From Clostridium_AM sp963780135 (GTDB taxonomy: Bacteria; Bacillota; Clostridia; Clostridiales; Clostridiaceae), in contig CAWAAR010000001.1 in assembly GCA_963780135.1 (NCBI GenBank), positions 248,001 to 312,000 on the forward strand: a stretch of 64,000 bases of DNA. Reading direction: 5' to 3'. The translations under genes were made by a program, and so were the position numbers. Positions 7,403 through 15,689 of the stretch are shown here, in pieces. Numbering within the stretch: position 1 is the stretch's first letter; each line of letters begins with the position of its first letter. The notes beneath the pieces are model-generated. The model made no database searches, was not told where the DNA came from, and saw nothing but the letters and a program-made list of their open reading frames with translations.

Positions 7403-8863
7403 TTATTTTATAGCTAAAGTATCAACTTTCAATTCTTTTTCTAGAGCATAAGCAGTTTTTAATATTTTCTTTTCTCCAAAATGAGGTCCTATAATTTGAA
7501 TTCCTATTGGAAGACCTTCTTTGCTAAAACCACAAGGAAGAGATAATGCTGGAACTCCAGCTAAATTTATATTTACAGTGTATATATCTGCAAGATACAT
7601 TTCCATAGGATTTTTACTCTTTTCTCCACTTAAAAATGGAAGTACAGGTGAAGTTGGACTCAATATCAAATCATATTTTTCAAAAGTTTCTTTAAACTGT
7701 CTACTTATTTCTTTTCGTAGCTTTTGCGCTCTATTATAGTAAGCATCATAGTAACCAGAAGATAATGCATACGTTCCAAGCATAATTCTTCTTTTAACTT
7801 CTTTTCCAAAGCCTTCTGTTCTTGTTTGTGACATTAAATCATCAACAGATTCATAATCCTTTGCTCTAAATCCATATCTTATTCCATCATATCTGTCTAA
7901 GTTTGAACTAGCTTCTGCTGAAGATATTATATAATAAGAAGAAAGGCCTTCTTCTGTTATAGGCATAGTAGTTTCTTCAACTATTGCACCCATTTCTTTA
8001 AGCTTTTCAATAACCGTTTCCAAGGAAGCTTTTATTTCTTCATTTAACCCTTTTCCAAAGAACTCCTTAGGTACTCCTATTTTTAGTCCTTTAACACTTC
8101 CATCTAATGCACTTAAATAATCTGTTTCAACCTTTTCTCTTGAGCTAGTGCTATCCATTTTATCGTGACCTGCTATAATTTCTAATGTCATTGCACAATC
8201 CTCAACAGTTTTTCCAAAAGGTCCTATTTGGTCAAGAGAAGATGCAAACGCTACAAGTCCAAATCTAGATATTAATCCATAAGTTGGTTTTAATCCAACT
8301 ACTCCACAAAATGCTGCTGGTTGACGAATTGAACCACCTGTATCAGAACCTAATGATACTGGTGCAACTCCAGCTGCTACTACTGCAGCAGATCCACCTG
8401 AAGATCCACCAGGAACTCTCTTAAAGTCCCACGGATTTTTAGTTTTCATGAAAGCTGAATTTTCTGTGGAAGATCCCATAGCAAATTCATCCATATTAGT
8501 TTTTCCTATAATAACAGCATCTTCTTCTTTTAATTTTTTAATTACAGTAGCATCATAAGGAGAAATAAAATCTTCTAATATTTTTGATGCACAAGTAGTT
8601 TTTATTCCATCTACACATATATTATCTTTAATGGCAATAGGTACTCCTGCAAATTTTCCAAGCTTTTCTCCATTTTCAACTTTTTCATCCACTGCTTTAG
8701 CTGATTTTATAGCTTCTTCTTCACAAAGTGTAATATATGCTTCTATCTTTGGATCTACTTCTTTTATTCTTTCAAAAAGCTTTTTTACAATTTCTTCTGA
8801 AGTAAATTTCCCTTCCTCTATACCTTTTTTTATTTCAAAAGCTGTCATAGCTTGTATTTCCAT
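7403..8863 (-). CDS. gatA: Asp-tRNA(Asn)/Glu-tRNA(Gln) amidotransferase subunit A
   Basis: Glutaminase subunit of GatCAB; frees ammonia from glutamine for the amidation reaction. It belongs to the amidase-signature family. The Lys-Ser-Ser catalytic triad is visible: K in VPIAIKDNICV, the glycine/serine-rich core GGSSGGSAA, and the nucleophile in SDTGGSIRQPAA. The 486-aa length is normal. AGGAGG lies 8 bases before the ATG. It lies 79 bases after gatC and 21 bases before gatB, within one transcript. Confidence 0.97.
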   Translation of the reverse strand: MEIQAMTAFEIKKGIEEGKFTSEEIVKKLFERIKEVDPKIEAYITLCEEEAIKSAKAVDEKVENGEKLGKFAGVPIAIKDNICVDGIKTTCASKILEDFISPYDATVIKKLKEEDAVIIGKTNMDEFAMGSSTENSAFMKTKNPWDFKRVPGGSSGGSAAVVAAGVAPVSLGSDTGGSIRQPAAFCGVVGLKPTYGLISRFGLVAFASSLDQIGPFGKTVEDCAMTLEIIAGHDKMDSTSSREKVETDYLSALDGSVKGLKIGVPKEFFGKGLNEEIKASLETVIEKLKEMGAIVEETTMPITEEGLSSYYIISSAEASSNLDRYDGIRYGFRAKDYESVDDLMSQTRTEGFGKEVKRRIMLGTYALSSGYYDAYYNRAQKLRKEISRQFKETFEKYDLILSPTSPVLPFLSGEKSKNPMEMYLADIYTVNINLAGVPALSLPCGFSKEGLPIGIQIIGPHFGEKKILKTAYALEKELKVDTLAIK

Positions 8864-8942
8864 ATTTATAACCTCCTGATTTTAAATTAGAGTGAGAATT
8901 AAGATATTTTAATAATTTTAAACCACCTTAATTCTACTTTAA

Positions 8943-9227
8943 TTATTCTATTATCTTTGGAACTTCAACATAAGTGTCTCTCATAGTCTTAACATTCTGA
9001 AATAGTTTTTTCTTATCTTCATAAACTTTCACTTCATCTTCTCTAACAAAAGATTTTAATCCTTCATCATATTTATTCAAATCTACACCGCTTAAATCAA
9101 ACTTATCTATAGATTCAAAATGCCCTAATATCCCTTCAAACTCTTTAGCCATTTTTTCTGCTTCTTCATTAGTAACTTTAAGTTTTGCAAGCTTTGCAAT
9201 ATATTTAACTTCATCAATACTTATCAT
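8943..9227 (-). CDS. gatC: Asp-tRNA(Asn)/Glu-tRNA(Gln) amidotransferase subunit C
   Basis: Small belt subunit (94 aa) that holds GatA and GatB together. The sequence has the usual opening helix (ISIDEVKYIAKLAKLKVTNEE), the F..IL.HFE..D region, and a C-terminal arm with LREDEV-like VREDEV. It lies 47 bases after aspS2 and shares its T-box control. Confidence 0.93.
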   Translation of the reverse strand: MISIDEVKYIAKLAKLKVTNEEAEKMAKEFEGILGHFESIDKFDLSGVDLNKYDEGLKSFVREDEVKVYEDKKKLFQNVKTMRDTYVEVPKIIE

Positions 9228-9274
9228 TTTAAAATCCTCCTATTTCTGAATTAAGATATTTTTCTAAAGATATC

Positions 9275-10558
9275 CTAAGGCTCTAATCTCTTTATATCCC
9301 TTGGAAGCAATGTAGTTTCTCTTATATTACTTAAGTTAAGAATTTTCATTGTAATTCTTTCAAGTCCTATAGCCAATCCGCCATGTGGTGGCATTCCATA
9401 TCTAAAACTTTCTAAATAGAAACCATAATCATCTGGGTTAAATCCAAACTTTATTATATTTTCTTTTAGCATTTCATAATCATGTATTCTTTGACCTCCT
9501 GTAGTTATTTCAAGGCCTTTATATATAAGGTCAAAGCTCTTTGTCATCCCATTTTCATCTGGCATTGCATACATAGGCCTCTTTGCCACTGGATAAGCTG
9601 TTAAAAATACAAAATCACTTTCATACTTTTCTTTTATATATTTTGCAAAAAGTTCTTCTCCTTCTGCATCAATATTTCCAACTGGAGACTTTTTACCATA
9701 CTTCTCTAAAAGTATTCTGTGCGCTTCTGCAAGCGGTATCCTTGGAATTTCTACTTTTTCTGGAATATTTACATCATACATTTGTAATTCCTTACTACAA
9801 GTCTTTCTTAAATGCTGAAACAAATGTCTCATGAAGCCTTCTTCTATATCCATAATTTCATTTTCATCTTTTATAAATCCCATTTCTAAATCAAGACTTA
9901 TATATTCATTTAAATGTCTATAAGTGTTATGAAGTTCTGCTCTATATGCTGGAGCTATTTCAAATACTTTTTCAAAACCTGCTCCTACCATCATTTGCTT
10001 ATAGAACTGCGGACTTTGAGCAAGAAATGCTCTTCTTTCAAAGTAATTTACAGTAAACATTTCGGAACCACCTTCAGTACCTGTACCTATAATCTTTGGT
10101 GTATGAATTTCTGAAAAGTTTTTTTGTAATAAATAATCTCTAAAAGCTGTAACTATTTCCTGTTGAACTTTAAAAGCTGCTCTAGTTTTTGGGTTTCTTA
10201 AACTTATATATCTATAATCTAACTCTGTTTCTAAATGAGCTTTTCTTTTATATTCATTGACTGGAATAGGAAGCATATCATAGTAAGTTTTTCCAAGCAC
10301 ATTTAAATTTTCAAGCTTTATCTCTATTCCGCCAGGAGCTTTTTGATTTAAAATCTTAGTTCCTACCACTTCTACACTCATTTCTAATCTTAAACCTTTT
10401 AGCTGTTCTTTTTCTAACACAAGTTGTATTATTCCTGTTTTATCTCTCAACTGTAGGAATCCAAATTTACCAAAATCACTTATTTTGTGTATCCATCCCC
10501 TTAATAAAACTTTATCTTCAACTGATGCTTTAACTTGCTCTACATATAATCTTTCCAT
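9275..10558 (-). CDS. aspS2: archaeal-type (probably non-discriminating) aspartyl-tRNA synthetase
   Basis: Charges Asp onto tRNA(Asp) and/or tRNA(Asn); GatCAB then amidates Asp-tRNA(Asn). At 427 aa it is the short archaeal/eukaryal type without the GAD insertion of bacterial AspRS (about 590 aa). It has an N-terminal OB fold (GWIHKISDFGKFGFLQLRD), the class II motif 2 region (FEIAPAYRAE, HLNEY) and motif 3 (GGLAIGLERITM). His24 and Pro75 are at the OB-fold positions tied in the literature to relaxed tRNA choice, which fits a non-discriminating enzyme. Operon position before gatCAB and a T-box leader with an AAC specifier support a role on tRNA(Asn). Confidence 0.92.
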   Translation of the reverse strand: MERLYVEQVKASVEDKVLLRGWIHKISDFGKFGFLQLRDKTGIIQLVLEKEQLKGLRLEMSVEVVGTKILNQKAPGGIEIKLENLNVLGKTYYDMLPIPVNEYKRKAHLETELDYRYISLRNPKTRAAFKVQQEIVTAFRDYLLQKNFSEIHTPKIIGTGTEGGSEMFTVNYFERRAFLAQSPQFYKQMMVGAGFEKVFEIAPAYRAELHNTYRHLNEYISLDLEMGFIKDENEIMDIEEGFMRHLFQHLRKTCSKELQMYDVNIPEKVEIPRIPLAEAHRILLEKYGKKSPVGNIDAEGEELFAKYIKEKYESDFVFLTAYPVAKRPMYAMPDENGMTKSFDLIYKGLEITTGGQRIHDYEMLKENIIKFGFNPDDYGFYLESFRYGMPPHGGLAIGLERITMKILNLSNIRETTLLPRDIKRLEP

Positions 10559-10593
10559 TGATATTACCTCCTAAAAATATATTTTCAAATAAT

Positions 10594-10735
10594 AAAAACC
10601 CCTGTATTTTAAAAATACAGGGGCGAATAATCTTCGCGGTGCCACCCTTATAACTTTAGCTTCTTCTGTATATTTAAAATTGTTTAAATATACAGATAAG
10701 AGTTTTTAGTTTAACTAAGGTTTTTCATGAAAATA
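10594..10735 (-). promoter_or_regulatory. second, stem-I-less T-box antiterminator/terminator module
   Basis: On the minus strand: a perfect stem-III-like hairpin (CTGTATATTTAAA/TTTAAATATACAG, 10667-10696), then a canonical T-box AGGGTGGCACCGCG (10635-10648), then a terminator (CCCCTGTATTTTT/AAAATACAGGGG with T-run, 10594-10624). Only about 90 bases separate it from the first terminator, too short for a stem I with specifier loop. It appears to be a partial duplication in series with the complete T-box. Confidence 0.85.
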
Positions 10736-10751
10736 AAACATTTTTAAATAT

Positions 10752-11040
10752 AAAAAACCGCCTCTATACCTTTCGGTATAGGGACGGATAATTTCCGTGG
10801 TGCCACCCTAATTTAACTTTAAAGCTATCTCTTATCGGTACAGACAACAAAACTATGTTTTATCGATACCTAGTCTTTGTAACGTAAGACTTACGTCTAA
10901 GCCTACTCTTTATAAAAATTTCGGTTAGATACTCAAGGGTGTTCTTCCATATAATTATCATGTTCAGCTTACACCTTTCTGAACTCGCTTTAAATCTTAA
11001 TTATATTTACTCTCCCTATCATCGTTTTTCAGAAAATTTT
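10752..11040 (-). promoter_or_regulatory. T-box riboswitch leader of aspS2-gatCAB (Asn, possibly also Glu)
   Basis: Complete T-box leader. Stem I runs from about 11020 with an apical AGAAAGGTGTAAG element; its 3' side reads GGAAGAACACCC (10937-10948), where AAC (Asn) is the likely specifier and overlapping GAA (Glu) codons sit beside it. The T-box AGGGTGGCACCACGG is at 10795-10809 and the terminator (CCTATACC/GGTATAGAGG plus T6) at 10752-10787. Binding of uncharged tRNA would favour antitermination. A two-codon Asn/Glu T-box has been described for the equivalent operon in C. acetobutylicum. Confidence 0.93.
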
Positions 11041-11053
11041 AATTTATGTTTAT

Positions 11054-11082
11054 ATTATAATTAGTATGTAAATACAAGTCAA
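11054..11082 (-). promoter_or_regulatory. promoter of the T-box/aspS2-gatCAB operon
   Basis: TTGACT (11077-11082), 17-base spacer, TATAAT (11054-11059) on the minus strand, about 30 bases before the first T-box helix. Confidence 0.75.
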
Positions 11083-11260
11083 TAGTTTTTTGATATTTTT
11101 TTAAAGTTACATAGATATTTTTCTCATTTTATTTAAATAGCACCCTGTTTTTTAACAAACATCTAGCTAAATACTGCATTTTTTAACAACCTTTTAATAA
11201 AATATCATGATTTTCAACTTTTATATTATTCAAGAAAAAATCAGAATAAATTATATACTA

Positions 11261-11294
11261 AAAAAACCTGCACTTTAAAAAGTACAGGTTTTCT
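11261..11294 (-). terminator. intrinsic terminator of the 54-aa zinc-ribbon gene
   Basis: AAAACCTG.ACTT / AAGT.CAGGTTTT hairpin with a T-run on the minus strand, 35 bases beyond the stop of the gene at 11329. Confidence 0.75.
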
Positions 11295-11328
11295 AAACAC
11301 CGTAGAGAGTAAAAAACTCTCTTAAGAA

Positions 11329-11493
11329 TTAATATCTTCTATCGTTGTTTCTTTGCTGTTTTCTTGCTTTTCTACAATTTGGACATCTTTGTGGTTCATT
11401 TTCGAATCCTTTTTCTTTGTAGAACTCTTGTTCACCTTCACTGAAAATAAATTCTGAATTACAATCTTTACATACTAATGTTTTATCTGCCAT
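11329..11493 (-). CDS. zinc-ribbon domain protein, 54 aa
   Basis: ATG at 11493 behind TAGGAGGT. The 54-aa product has two CxxC knuckles (CKDC at 8-11 and CPNC at 37-40) separated by an acidic/aromatic stretch with FIFSEGEQEFYKEKGF, and a very basic tail rich in R, K and Q. This matches the widespread Firmicute zinc-ribbon (CxxC-x~25-CxxC) family, whose function is not established; the basic tail hints at nucleic-acid or ribosome contact. It has its own promoter and terminator. Confidence 0.85.
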   Translation of the reverse strand: MADKTLVCKDCNSEFIFSEGEQEFYKEKGFENEPQRCPNCRKARKQQRNNDRRY

Positions 11494-11620
11494 ATCTATA
11501 TACCTCCTAAATTAATTTTGGATTTAACTAATTTTTTGACTTATCTATCCATTATAATTAAGGAAGCGTTGTCTAAAAATAATTAACCCATATCATAATA
11601 TAAATTGACTAATTAAGTTA

Positions 11621-11649
11621 ATTATATCATCATACTATAATATTTGCAA
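11621..11649 (-). promoter_or_regulatory. probable promoter of the 54-aa zinc-ribbon gene
   Basis: TTGCAA (11644-11649), 17-base spacer, TATAAT (11621-11626) on the minus strand; implies a leader of about 120 bases. Confidence 0.5.
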
Positions 11650-11758
11650 TATGAACTTTCATATTTACGTTTACATCAAAGCATATAGTTAAATTAACTT
11701 ACTATTATTATACCCATGAAAGTGAATAATTATGCTTATAATTATCACGAGTTTTGCT

Positions 11759-11787
11759 AATATTATATAGTGAAAATATATAATATT
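11759..11787 (+). repeat. perfect inverted repeat before the tryptophanase gene
   Basis: AATATTATATA (11759-11769) and TATATAATATT (11777-11787) with a 7-base loop, ending 6 bases before the ribosome site of the tryptophanase gene. It could be an operator or a leader hairpin near the start. The rest of 11494-11758 holds only AT-rich DNA and the divergent promoter. Confidence 0.4.
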
Positions 11788-11806
11788 AAAGATGGAGGGA
11801 TTTATC

Positions 11807-13193
11807 ATGGCTGTTAAATACATACCAGAACCTTTTAGAATTAAGATGGTTGAAACTATAAAAATGCTAACTCGCGAGGAAAGAGAGCAGAAGATTGCAG
11901 AAGCAAAGTATAACGTATTTAATCTTAAGGGAGAAGATTGTTACATTGATTTATTAACAGATAGTGGAACAAATGCAATGAGTCAAGAACAATGGGCAGG
12001 TGTTATAAGAGGTGATGAAGCCTATGCAGGTGCAACTAGTTATTTTAAACTTGTAGAAGCAGCACAAGATATTTTTGGTTACCAGTATATTCAACCAGTT
12101 CACCAAGGTCGTGCAGCTGAAAAAGTTCTTTTTGGTTTATTAATGGAAAAAGGTAAATTTTCAATTTCTAACATGCATTTTGACACAACAAGAGCACATG
12201 TAGAACTTGCTGGAGCGAGAGCTATTGATTGTGTTGTTCCTGAAGCTGGTGACCCTTCTGTTAGAATGCCGTTTAAAGGCAACATGGATCTAATAAAACT
12301 AGAAAAACTCATCAATGAACATGGTTCAGAAAACATTGCGCTTGTTATTATGACTATTACAAATAATTCTGCAGGCGGTCAACCTGTATCTGTTGAAAAT
12401 GTAAGAGAAACCTCTAAAATTTGTAAAAAATATGGCATTAAATTCTGTATTGATGCAGCTCGTTATGCAGAAAATGCATACTTTGTAAAACAACGTGAAA
12501 CTGGTTATGAAAATAAATCCATCAAAGAAATCATCAAAGAAATGTTTGGCTATGCTGATATGTTTACAATGAGTGCAAAAAGACACTATAGTAAATATGG
12601 GCGGTCTTATAGGTATCAAAGACAACTCCGAATTATATCAACTAGTTAAAGGACGTACCATTTCTTTTGAAGGCTTTATTACCTATGGTGGTTTATCAGG
12701 ACGTGACCTTGAGGCTCTTTCAATTGGTCTTTATGAAGGCCTTGATGAAAATTACTTAAGATATCGTATTGGTCAAATGGAATATCTTGCAGGACGTTTA
12801 GATGATGCGGGAATTACCTACCAATCACCAGTTGGAGGACACGGTGTATTTGTTGATGCTAAAGCAATGTTACCTCATATTCCTTATTATGAATTTCCAG
12901 CACAAGCACTTGCTATTGAACTTTATAAAGAAGCTGGAATCCGTAGTTGTGACATTGGTTCTTACATGCTTGGTAATGACCCTGATACTGGAGAGCAACT
13001 TCATGCTGATTTTGAATTCACAAGACTGGCTATTCCAAGACGTGTTTACACACAAGCTCATATTGATGTAATGGCTGATGCACTTATTTCCATTAAAGAA
13101 AGAGCATCCAGTGTAAAAGGCTATAAAATTACTTGGGAGCCACCAATACTGCGTCACTTCCAAGCAAGTCTTGCACCTATTAATGAAAAATAA
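11807..13193 (+). pseudogene. tnaA: tryptophanase with frameshift at the PLP-lysine codon
   Basis: PLP-dependent beta-eliminating lyase (tryptophan to indole, pyruvate, ammonia). ATG 11807 lies 7 bases after GGAGGG; the N-terminus, IDLLTDSGTNAMS, GDEAYAG, HQGRAAE and NNSAGGQPVS are family motifs. The frame breaks at 12577-12582: SAK is followed by out-of-frame codons, while DTIVNMGGLI resumes in another frame. Family members read SAKKD here, and the second Lys binds PLP, so two bases seem to be missing exactly at the catalytic lysine. Restored length is 462 aa. The segment SCDIGSYMLGNDPDTGEQ resembles tryptophanase, not tyrosine phenol-lyase (which has Arg there). Either a real inactivation or a sequence error; both halves are otherwise intact. 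Confidence 0.85.
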
Positions 13194-13259
13194 ATTAATT
13201 ATAAAAAATTAGATTTAAATACTAAATTAAACCCAATAGAATGAAGCCGCCGCTTTTTT

Positions 13260-13297
13260 AAATGATCATGCTTTCTTAAAGTGTGGTCATTTTTTTA
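13260..13297 (+). terminator. intrinsic terminator after the tryptophanase gene
   Basis: AAATGATCATGCTTT pairs with AAAGTGTGGTCATTT (G-U pairs included) and is followed by a T-run. It starts 66 bases after the stop. Confidence 0.75.
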
Positions 13298-13478
13298 TAC
13301 CATTTCTACCATTGGCTAACGCATCATTTTCTAAAATTAAACTTCACTCAATGCTATAAACAATATTAAATACCACTTAATGCATTATTTAATATTGTTA
13401 TAAACATTACTTTTAACTTGACATAAGGTTAAATTTTATGTTATTATTTCATTAGAAACTTAATAGAAATTTATTAAA

Positions 13479-13735
13479 AGGGAGTAATTTTAATTATAAA
13501 GTCAACATTTAATTTTAGAATGAATCTAAATAAGACTTTATAAACCTATGTATTTTCATAAGACTTTTAAATTGATTTCAGTTTATTTACAAATCACATT
13601 AAAAGTCTTCTGCATTTATCCTGTGACTATCTTTCATAATACTTCCATGTTTTATGGATTGATAAATACAATCATCTTGGATAATCGAACTAAGTTTCAC
13701 TTTATACATATAGGTCTCCATATATAAATTTAAGG
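13479..13735 (+). ncRNA. candidate yybP-ykoY (manganese) riboswitch leader of terC
   Basis: The long AT-rich leader before terC contains AAAAGGGAGTA (13477-13486) and GTCAACA (13501-13507), matching two conserved blocks of the yybP-ykoY class in the right order and spacing, and a later CTGTGACTATC (about 13619-13630). TerC-family genes are common partners of this riboswitch. I cannot fold it fully by eye, and the 3' conserved part is unclear, so this is a candidate only. Confidence 0.4.
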
Positions 13736-13746
13736 AGGTATATTTT

Positions 13747-14610
13747 ATGTCTACAAAAAAATCATTACAACATTTAGCATTTTGGGGTGGACTAGCTCTG
13801 TTATTCAATATTGGAATATACATTTTTATGGGACACGAAAAAGCCCTAGCCTTTTTAGGCGGTTATGTAATTGAACAAAGTCTCAGCTTAGATAATCTTT
13901 TTTTATTTTTACTTATATTTGAAAGCTTTGCAATAAAACCTCAATACCAAAAAAGAATTCTTACTTATGGTATAGCTGGAGCTGTAGTTTTAAGACTGAT
14001 ATTCATAGTTTTAGGGGTAAGCATTGTTAACAAATTTCATTGGATATTATACTTATTTGGAATAATACTTATGGTAAGTGGTTTTAAAATGATTTTCAAA
14101 AAAGAAGAAGTTGTTAGCTTTAAAGATAATAAAATGTTAAAGCTTTTACACAAGATAATACCTATTTCCGACAAATTAGAGGGTGAAAAATTCTTTACTA
14201 GAAAAAATAAAATTCTTTATGCCACCCCTCTTTTTGCAATACTTATACTTATAGAAGGTTCCGATATTCTATTTGCAATAGATTCAATACCTGCTGTATT
14301 TTCCATAACCACAGATCCTTTTATAGTTTATACTTCTAATATCTTTGCTATATTAGGACTTAGAAATATGTATTTTCTTCTAGAAAAAATTCATAATAAA
14401 TTTGCCTATGTGAAATATGGTGTTGCTTGTATACTTATGTTCACAGGTATAAAACTTTCAGTTATGTTTTTCCATATAAATATTTCAGTACCTGTATCTT
14501 TAATTACCATATTTACAATACTTACTGTAAGCATTCTAGTTTCAATATTTGTTAGTAAAAAAGAAAAACCTATGCTTTCTTCTGAATCTTCTGACGAAAT
14601 AGCTCAATAG
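13747..14610 (+). CDS. TerC/Alx family integral membrane protein, probable Mn2+ exporter
   Basis: Polytopic membrane protein of the TerC family (YkoY/Alx group), tied to manganese export, metal supply to exported enzymes, or tellurite resistance. The 287-aa product has about eight hydrophobic segments and the family motifs EQSLSLDNLFLFLLIFE (about residues 40-56) and EGSDILFAIDSIPAVF (about 175-190), whose acidic residues line the transport path, plus ILGLRNMYFLL. AAGGAGG precedes the ATG. A terminator shared with the convergent BMC operon follows directly. Confidence 0.9.
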   Translation: MSTKKSLQHLAFWGGLALLFNIGIYIFMGHEKALAFLGGYVIEQSLSLDNLFLFLLIFESFAIKPQYQKRILTYGIAGAVVLRLIFIVLGVSIVNKFHWILYLFGIILMVSGFKMIFKKEEVVSFKDNKMLKLLHKIIPISDKLEGEKFFTRKNKILYATPLFAILILIEGSDILFAIDSIPAVFSITTDPFIVYTSNIFAILGLRNMYFLLEKIHNKFAYVKYGVACILMFTGIKLSVMFFHINISVPVSLITIFTILTVSILVSIFVSKKEKPMLSSESSDEIAQ

Positions 14611-14647
14611 AAAAAAACGCCGCTAAATCAAATTTAGCGACGTTTTA
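14611..14647. terminator. bidirectional terminator between terC and the BMC operon
   Basis: AAAACGCCGCTAAA pairs with TTTAGCGACGTTTT; flanked by A-rich and T-rich runs, serving both convergent transcripts. Confidence 0.85.
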
Positions 14648-14671
14648 ATATTGTAAACTTTAATTAAACTC

Positions 14672-14965
14672 TTATTTTACAAGTTCTTTATTTGATGGAA
14701 GAATTACTTCAACCTCTGAATGTGGACGTGGAATAACGTGAACTGATACTAGTTCTCCAACACGTTGTGCAGCAGCAGCACCAGCATCTGTAGCAGCTTT
14801 AACAGCTCCAACATCTCCTCTAACCATAACAGTTACAAGTCCGCCTCCAATATATTCTTTACCTATTAAATATACGTTTGCTGCCTTAACCATAGCGTCA
14901 GCTGCCTCTATTGATCCTACTAAACCTTTAGTTTCTATCATTCCTAATGCATCATATTTTACCAT
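14672..14965 (-). CDS. BMC-H hexameric shell protein, 97 aa
   Basis: Forms hexamers that tile the facets of the bacterial microcompartment. A single Pfam00936-type BMC domain: DALGMIETKGLVGSIEAADAM, AANVYLIGKEYIGGGLVTV (GGG pore loop near residue 40), RGDVGAVKAATDAGA, and the C-terminal VHVIPRPHSEVE. Length and motifs match canonical EutM/PduA-like proteins. It is the last gene of the operon, 73 bases after pduL, and ends at the shared terminator. The unfused length and glycine pore suggest it is a major shell component. Confidence 0.95.
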   Translation of the reverse strand: MVKYDALGMIETKGLVGSIEAADAMVKAANVYLIGKEYIGGGLVTVMVRGDVGAVKAATDAGAAAAQRVGELVSVHVIPRPHSEVEVILPSNKELVK

Positions 14966-15038
14966 TTTAAAATCCTCCTAAATATCTTTTTTTTATTTTA
15001 ATTTTTAATTATAAACTTTTATATTTTTATTAATTTTT

Positions 15039-15689
15039 TTATTTCACTATCGTTATTTTTGATTTTGAGTTAATGCCCATTGCATTAGCTTCTTCTATAT
15101 CAAGATGACATTCAAGCTTTGAAGCATCATTGGCTCTAATAGCTACATTGCTATATATTCCACCTCTTAGGTCATCAAATTTTATTGATACTACATTTCC
15201 ATCACAAACTCCTAAATTTTTAGCATCTTCAGGTGTCATGTGAATGTGTCTTTGAGCAACCACTAATCCTTCTTCAATTTGAACAGAACCTTTTGGTCCA
15301 ACCAAAGTTATGGAAGGTGTTCTGCTTAAATCTCCTGATAGTCTTACATTTGGAACTGCTCCAAGTTTAATGCAATCTCCAGTTAATACTTCAACTTGAG
15401 TCTTACTTCTTAAAGGTCCAAGAATTCTAACTTTCTCAATAGCACCTTTTGCTCCACAAAGCGTTACAACTTCCTTGCAAGCATATTGTCCAGGTTGAGA
15501 TAAACCTTTAAGTTCTGTAAGCTTATAATCTTTACCAAATAAACATTCTAAATCCTTTTGTGAAAGATGTACATGTCTATTGGAAATTCCTACTGGAATT
15601 TCAGATAAATTTTCTTGAACTGCAGTCTTTTTTCCATTGTCTTTAACTGCTTCTAGCAAAAGCTTTAATACTGATTCAAAATTATCCAT
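15039..15689 (-). CDS. pduL: PduL-type phosphate acyltransferase
   Basis: Converts acetyl-CoA and phosphate to acetyl phosphate plus CoA inside the microcompartment, recycling CoA. The 216-aa sequence has the PTAC histidine motifs: PVGISNRHVHLSQ (metal-binding HVH) and GLVVAQRHIHMTP. Residues 1-20 (MDNFESVLKLLLEAVKDN) form an amphipathic helix typical of encapsulation peptides. The start overlaps the aldehyde dehydrogenase stop by one base (TAATG), so the two are translationally coupled. No acetate kinase gene is present in the window. Confidence 0.93.
   Translation of the reverse strand: MDNFESVLKLLLEAVKDNGKKTAVQENLSEIPVGISNRHVHLSQKDLECLFGKDYKLTELKGLSQPGQYACKEVVTLCGAKGAIEKVRILGPLRSKTQVEVLTGDCIKLGAVPNVRLSGDLSRTPSITLVGPKGSVQIEEGLVVAQRHIHMTPEDAKNLGVCDGNVVSIKFDDLRGGIYSNVAIRANDASKLECHLDIEEANAMGINSKSKITIVK

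Noticed and set aside
12573..12590. Programmed ribosomal frameshift in the tryptophanase gene
   Set aside because: Joining the frames needs a +1 or -2 shift, not the -1 shift typical of A-rich slippery sites, and +1 would drop the catalytic lysine. No stimulatory structure is evident. A deletion or sequence error is simpler.
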